Assembly (NCBI GenBank): GCA_002796325.1
Contig: PCXA01000001.1
Span: 62,001-126,000, forward strand
From: Deltaproteobacteria bacterium CG11_big_fil_rev_8_21_14_0_20_47_16
GTDB lineage: Bacteria > UBA10199 > GCA-002796325 > 1-14-0-20-47-16
Direction: 5' to 3'
Length of the DNA: 64,000 bases
Part shown: one piece after another, positions 61,249 through 64,000 of the stretch
How the letters are laid out: every line of letters begins with the position of its first letter
Position numbering within the stretch: the first letter of the stretch is position 1
Notes under the pieces: model-generated
Database searches by the model: none
The model's input: the letters and a program-made list of their open reading frames with translations, nothing else
Told to the model about the DNA's origin: nothing
Translations under genes and position numbers: made by a program

Positions 61249-62111
61249 TTGATCCCTATTTTCAACTGATTCTTCTACGCTGCGGCGTGGCGGCCATTAT
61301 GGCGGTCTCGCTGAATCTGATTAATGGTTTTACGGGTCAGTTCTCATTGGGTCATGCGGGCTTCATGGCCATTGGGGCGTATGTCTCTGCGGCGGTCAGT
61401 GTTTTTTTGGCACCGCATGCTGGGGAATTTGTCACCCAAGTTTGGTTTTTAATCGCACTTTTGTCAGGTGGGATTGCAGCAGGTCTGATGGGCTTACTCG
61501 TGGGACTGCCTACCTTGCGACTTCGTGGCGACTATCTGGCCATTGCAACACTCGGGTTTGCTGTGATTATCCGCGTGGTGATTTTAAATCTGGACGTGGT
61601 GGGCGGTGCGCGCGGGATGACTGATATTCCAGAGCTTTCCAATGGCTATTGGATCTTCGGAACACTCGCCATTACCGTTTGGATCATTAATAATTTGGTA
61701 TATTCCATCAAGGGGTATGCCCTGACCGCAATCAGTGAAGATGAAATTGCAACTGCATCAATCGGTATTTCTACAACCAAATATAAAGTGATGGCATTCG
61801 TGGTGGGTGCGTTCTTTGCCGGCATTGGTGGTGGGTTGTATGCGCATTTGGAATCATATCTTAATACCAACTCATTCACATTTTTGCGCTCATTTGAATT
61901 TGTGGCCATGGTAGTTTTGGGTGGTATGGGGAGTATCACGGGATCCATTGTTGCGGCATTTATTCTGACCATCCTTCCCGAAGCCTTGCGTGGATTTGAT
62001 CAGTATCGCATGATTATTTATTCACTCATGTTGATTGTTCTGATGTTAACACGTCCCACCGGCATCTTTGGCCGTCGCGAATTGTGGCGCTGGAATCGGG
62101 GAAAAACATAA
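61245..62111 (+). CDS. livM: branched-chain amino-acid ABC transporter permease LivM-type
   Basis: NLINGFTGQFSLGHAGFMAIGAYVSAA, GLPTLRLRGDYLAIATLGFAVIIRV. Confidence 0.94.
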   Translation: MIDPYFQLILLRCGVAAIMAVSLNLINGFTGQFSLGHAGFMAIGAYVSAAVSVFLAPHAGEFVTQVWFLIALLSGGIAAGLMGLLVGLPTLRLRGDYLAIATLGFAVIIRVVILNLDVVGGARGMTDIPELSNGYWIFGTLAITVWIINNLVYSIKGYALTAISEDEIATASIGISTTKYKVMAFVVGAFFAGIGGGLYAHLESYLNTNSFTFLRSFEFVAMVVLGGMGSITGSIVAAFILTILPEALRGFDQYRMIIYSLMLIVLMLTRPTGIFGRRELWRWNRGKT

Positions 62112-62881
62112 TGGCGTTACTCTCGATTCGCGATTGTACAATCCAGTTTGGTGGCCTCACGGCACTTAATCAATTTACGTGTCGTATGCGATCGGGCGAA
62201 CTGTTGGGTGTCATTGGTCCCAACGGGGCTGGTAAGACAACGTTGTTCAACGTGTTAACGGGTATTTATGCGCCGACCTCTGGTGCCGTTGAGTTTGAAA
62301 ATACATCACTCGCTCAGTTGAAGCCGCATCAAATCAACCGTTTGGGAATTGCACGTACCTTTCAAAACATTCGTCTCTTTGGAGATTTAACAGTCGAAGA
62401 CAATGTATTGCTGGCCATGCATCGCAGTATTCAGACAAATCTTTTTGCAATTAGCCTGGGATCGCGCCGATATGCACGCGAGGCCAATCTGGCGCATCGG
62501 CGTGCGCGCCAATTGTTATCCGAATTTCGCCTGGATGCCTTTGCAAACCGTCCTTCCAAATCCTTGCCCTATGGGGATCAGCGCAAGGTGGAGATTATTC
62601 GCGCCATGGCTACACAACCGCGACTATTGCTGTTAGATGAACCTGCGGCAGGCATGAACGCTACCGAAAAACGTGAGTTGATGACCTTTATTCGGCACAT
62701 TAACAAAGACTATGGCCTGGCAATTGTTTTGATTGAGCATGACATGCATGTGGTGATGAATTTGTGCCCGCGCATTATTGTGTTGGATCACGGACAGCAA
62801 ATTGCAGAAGGTCCTCCAGAGGCGGTTCGACGTAACCCCAAGGTGATTGAAGCGTATTTAGGAGTGCAGCCAACACCATGA
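62111..62881 (+). CDS. livG: branched-chain amino-acid ABC transporter ATP-binding protein LivG-type
   Basis: [67 protein letters not shown] overlap with livM. Confidence 0.95.
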   Translation: MALLSIRDCTIQFGGLTALNQFTCRMRSGELLGVIGPNGAGKTTLFNVLTGIYAPTSGAVEFENTSLAQLKPHQINRLGIARTFQNIRLFGDLTVEDNVLLAMHRSIQTNLFAISLGSRRYAREANLAHRRARQLLSEFRLDAFANRPSKSLPYGDQRKVEIIRAMATQPRLLLLDEPAAGMNATEKRELMTFIRHINKDYGLAIVLIEHDMHVVMNLCPRIIVLDHGQQIAEGPPEAVRRNPKVIEAYLGVQPTP

Positions 62882-63600
62882 CACTATTATCAATACGAAA
62901 TTTGCATGTGCATTATGGTGCGATTCACGCGATTAAGGGCATCTCTCTAGATGTGAATGAAGGTGAAATTGTGACATTGATTGGTTCCAACGGTGCAGGC
63001 AAAACAACATTGCTACGCACTATTTCAGGCCTACTTCGCCCTTCCCAAGGAACAATTGAATATAACGATGATGGTTTAAAGCCTCTGCATCGGATGAAGT
63101 CTCATGAAATTGTGCGGTGTGGTGTGGTGCAGTCACCTGAAGGGCGCATGATTTTTAATACGCTCACGGTGGAAGAAAATTTACTGCTGGGTGCCTACTC
63201 TCAAAAAGACGCTGCCAAGATTCAAGAATCGAGAGAGATGGTTTTCACACTCTTTCCCCGCTTAAAGGAGCGTCGACGTCAAGTGGGTGGAACATTATCA
63301 GGCGGCGAACAGCAAATGTTGGCGATTGGCCGTGCGCTCATGGCGCGACCGAAACTTTTATTATTGGATGAGCCATCGTTGGGGATTGCGCCGGCCTTGG
63401 TGCAACAAATTTTTACAACACTTCGGCAGATTAATAAGCGTGGCGTGACCATTTTGTTGGTGGAGCAAGATGCTTACCTTGCGCTTGAGACTGCAAACCG
63501 CGGCTATGTGTTGGAAACAGGAAAAATTGTGAATGAGGGCGCCGCTAAAGAGCTTATCGCCAACCCTGCAGTACAGCAGGCGTATCTTGGGATGGCATAG
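62878..63600 (+). CDS. livF: branched-chain amino-acid ABC transporter ATP-binding protein LivF-type
   Basis: [82 protein letters not shown]. Confidence 0.95.
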   Translation: MTLLSIRNLHVHYGAIHAIKGISLDVNEGEIVTLIGSNGAGKTTLLRTISGLLRPSQGTIEYNDDGLKPLHRMKSHEIVRCGVVQSPEGRMIFNTLTVEENLLLGAYSQKDAAKIQESREMVFTLFPRLKERRRQVGGTLSGGEQQMLAIGRALMARPKLLLLDEPSLGIAPALVQQIFTTLRQINKRGVTILLVEQDAYLALETANRGYVLETGKIVNEGAAKELIANPAVQQAYLGMA

Positions 63601-63646
63601 TTGTGAGACAAGTCATGCGCACCATTGTTGTGATAGGAGATTTCCA

Positions 63647-64000
63647 ATGAACAAGGTTTGTACATCGGCCGCTGAGGCCATTCGCGACATTCCCGACGGT
63701 GCCACGATTATGGTGGGTGGCTTCGGGCTTTGCGGTATTCCAGAAAATTTGATTTTGGCTCTTCGGGATAAGGGTGTGAAAAATTTAACAGTCATCAGTA
63801 ATAACGCGGGTGTGGATGATTTTGGTCTGGGACTTCTACTGCAAACACGGCAGATTAAAAAGATGGTTGCGAGTTATGTGGGCGAGAACAAAACGTTTGA
63901 GAAACAGTTTTTAGATGGATCGTTGCAGGTGGATTTAACGCCACAGGGAACGCTAGCCGAGCGCATTCGCGCGGGTGGTGCGGGTATTGGCGGATTCTTT
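63647..64000 (+). CDS. 3-oxoacid CoA-transferase subunit A, 3'-truncated by window edge
   Basis: Read by hand, not in ORF track: [85 protein letters not shown]. Confidence 0.92.
   Translation, partial: MNKVCTSAAEAIRDIPDGATIMVGGFGLCGIPENLILALRDKGVKNLTVISNNAGVDDFGLGLLLQTRQIKKMVASYVGENKTFEKQFLDGSLQVDLTPQGTLAERIRAGGAGIGGFF

Overview
The window is a 64 kb piece of a Gram-negative-type bacterial chromosome (complex I, outer-membrane barrel protein, lipoproteins). It spans the replication-origin region: gyrB-recF-dnaN-dnaA // rpmH-rnpA-yidD-yidC ... mnmE-mnmG. Left of the origin are pgk (5' truncated)-tpiA-secG, a tRNA-Leu(GAG), a two-subunit 2-oxoacid:ferredoxin oxidoreductase, an Rsm22-like protein, ychF and an RluA-family pseudouridine synthase. 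Right of the origin are an MscS/cNMP channel, an outer-membrane barrel protein with a long structured leader, ispG, GDPD, RidA, a methyltransferase, pepA, tmk, a holB-like gene and metG. Next comes a nuo (complex I) operon, then an ETF-QO homologue and a branched-chain amino-acid (Liv-type) ABC transporter operon, ending in a truncated CoA-transferase alpha subunit. The most unusual content is two accessory blocks flanking the nuo operon. They contain two large proteins sharing an N-terminal module ('PAANDN ... FPIGIDRFGKTIQQ'). One (34789-37116) carries an internal duplication of an unrecognised His-rich 'HDVWH' domain. The other (52138-54648) joins that module to a histidine-kinase-type ATPase and a C-terminal ParB/Srx-like 'DGHHR' motif. 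Other notable points: no nuoI in the operon, a signal-peptide protein embedded between nuoB and nuoC, a nested inverted-repeat element between nuoA and nuoB, a standalone Nif11-like gene with its own terminator, a candidate oriC with DnaA-trio-like repeats, and all six convergent gene junctions separated by -4 to +3 nt. All calls come from reading the sequence and the supplied ORF track; no database search was run.
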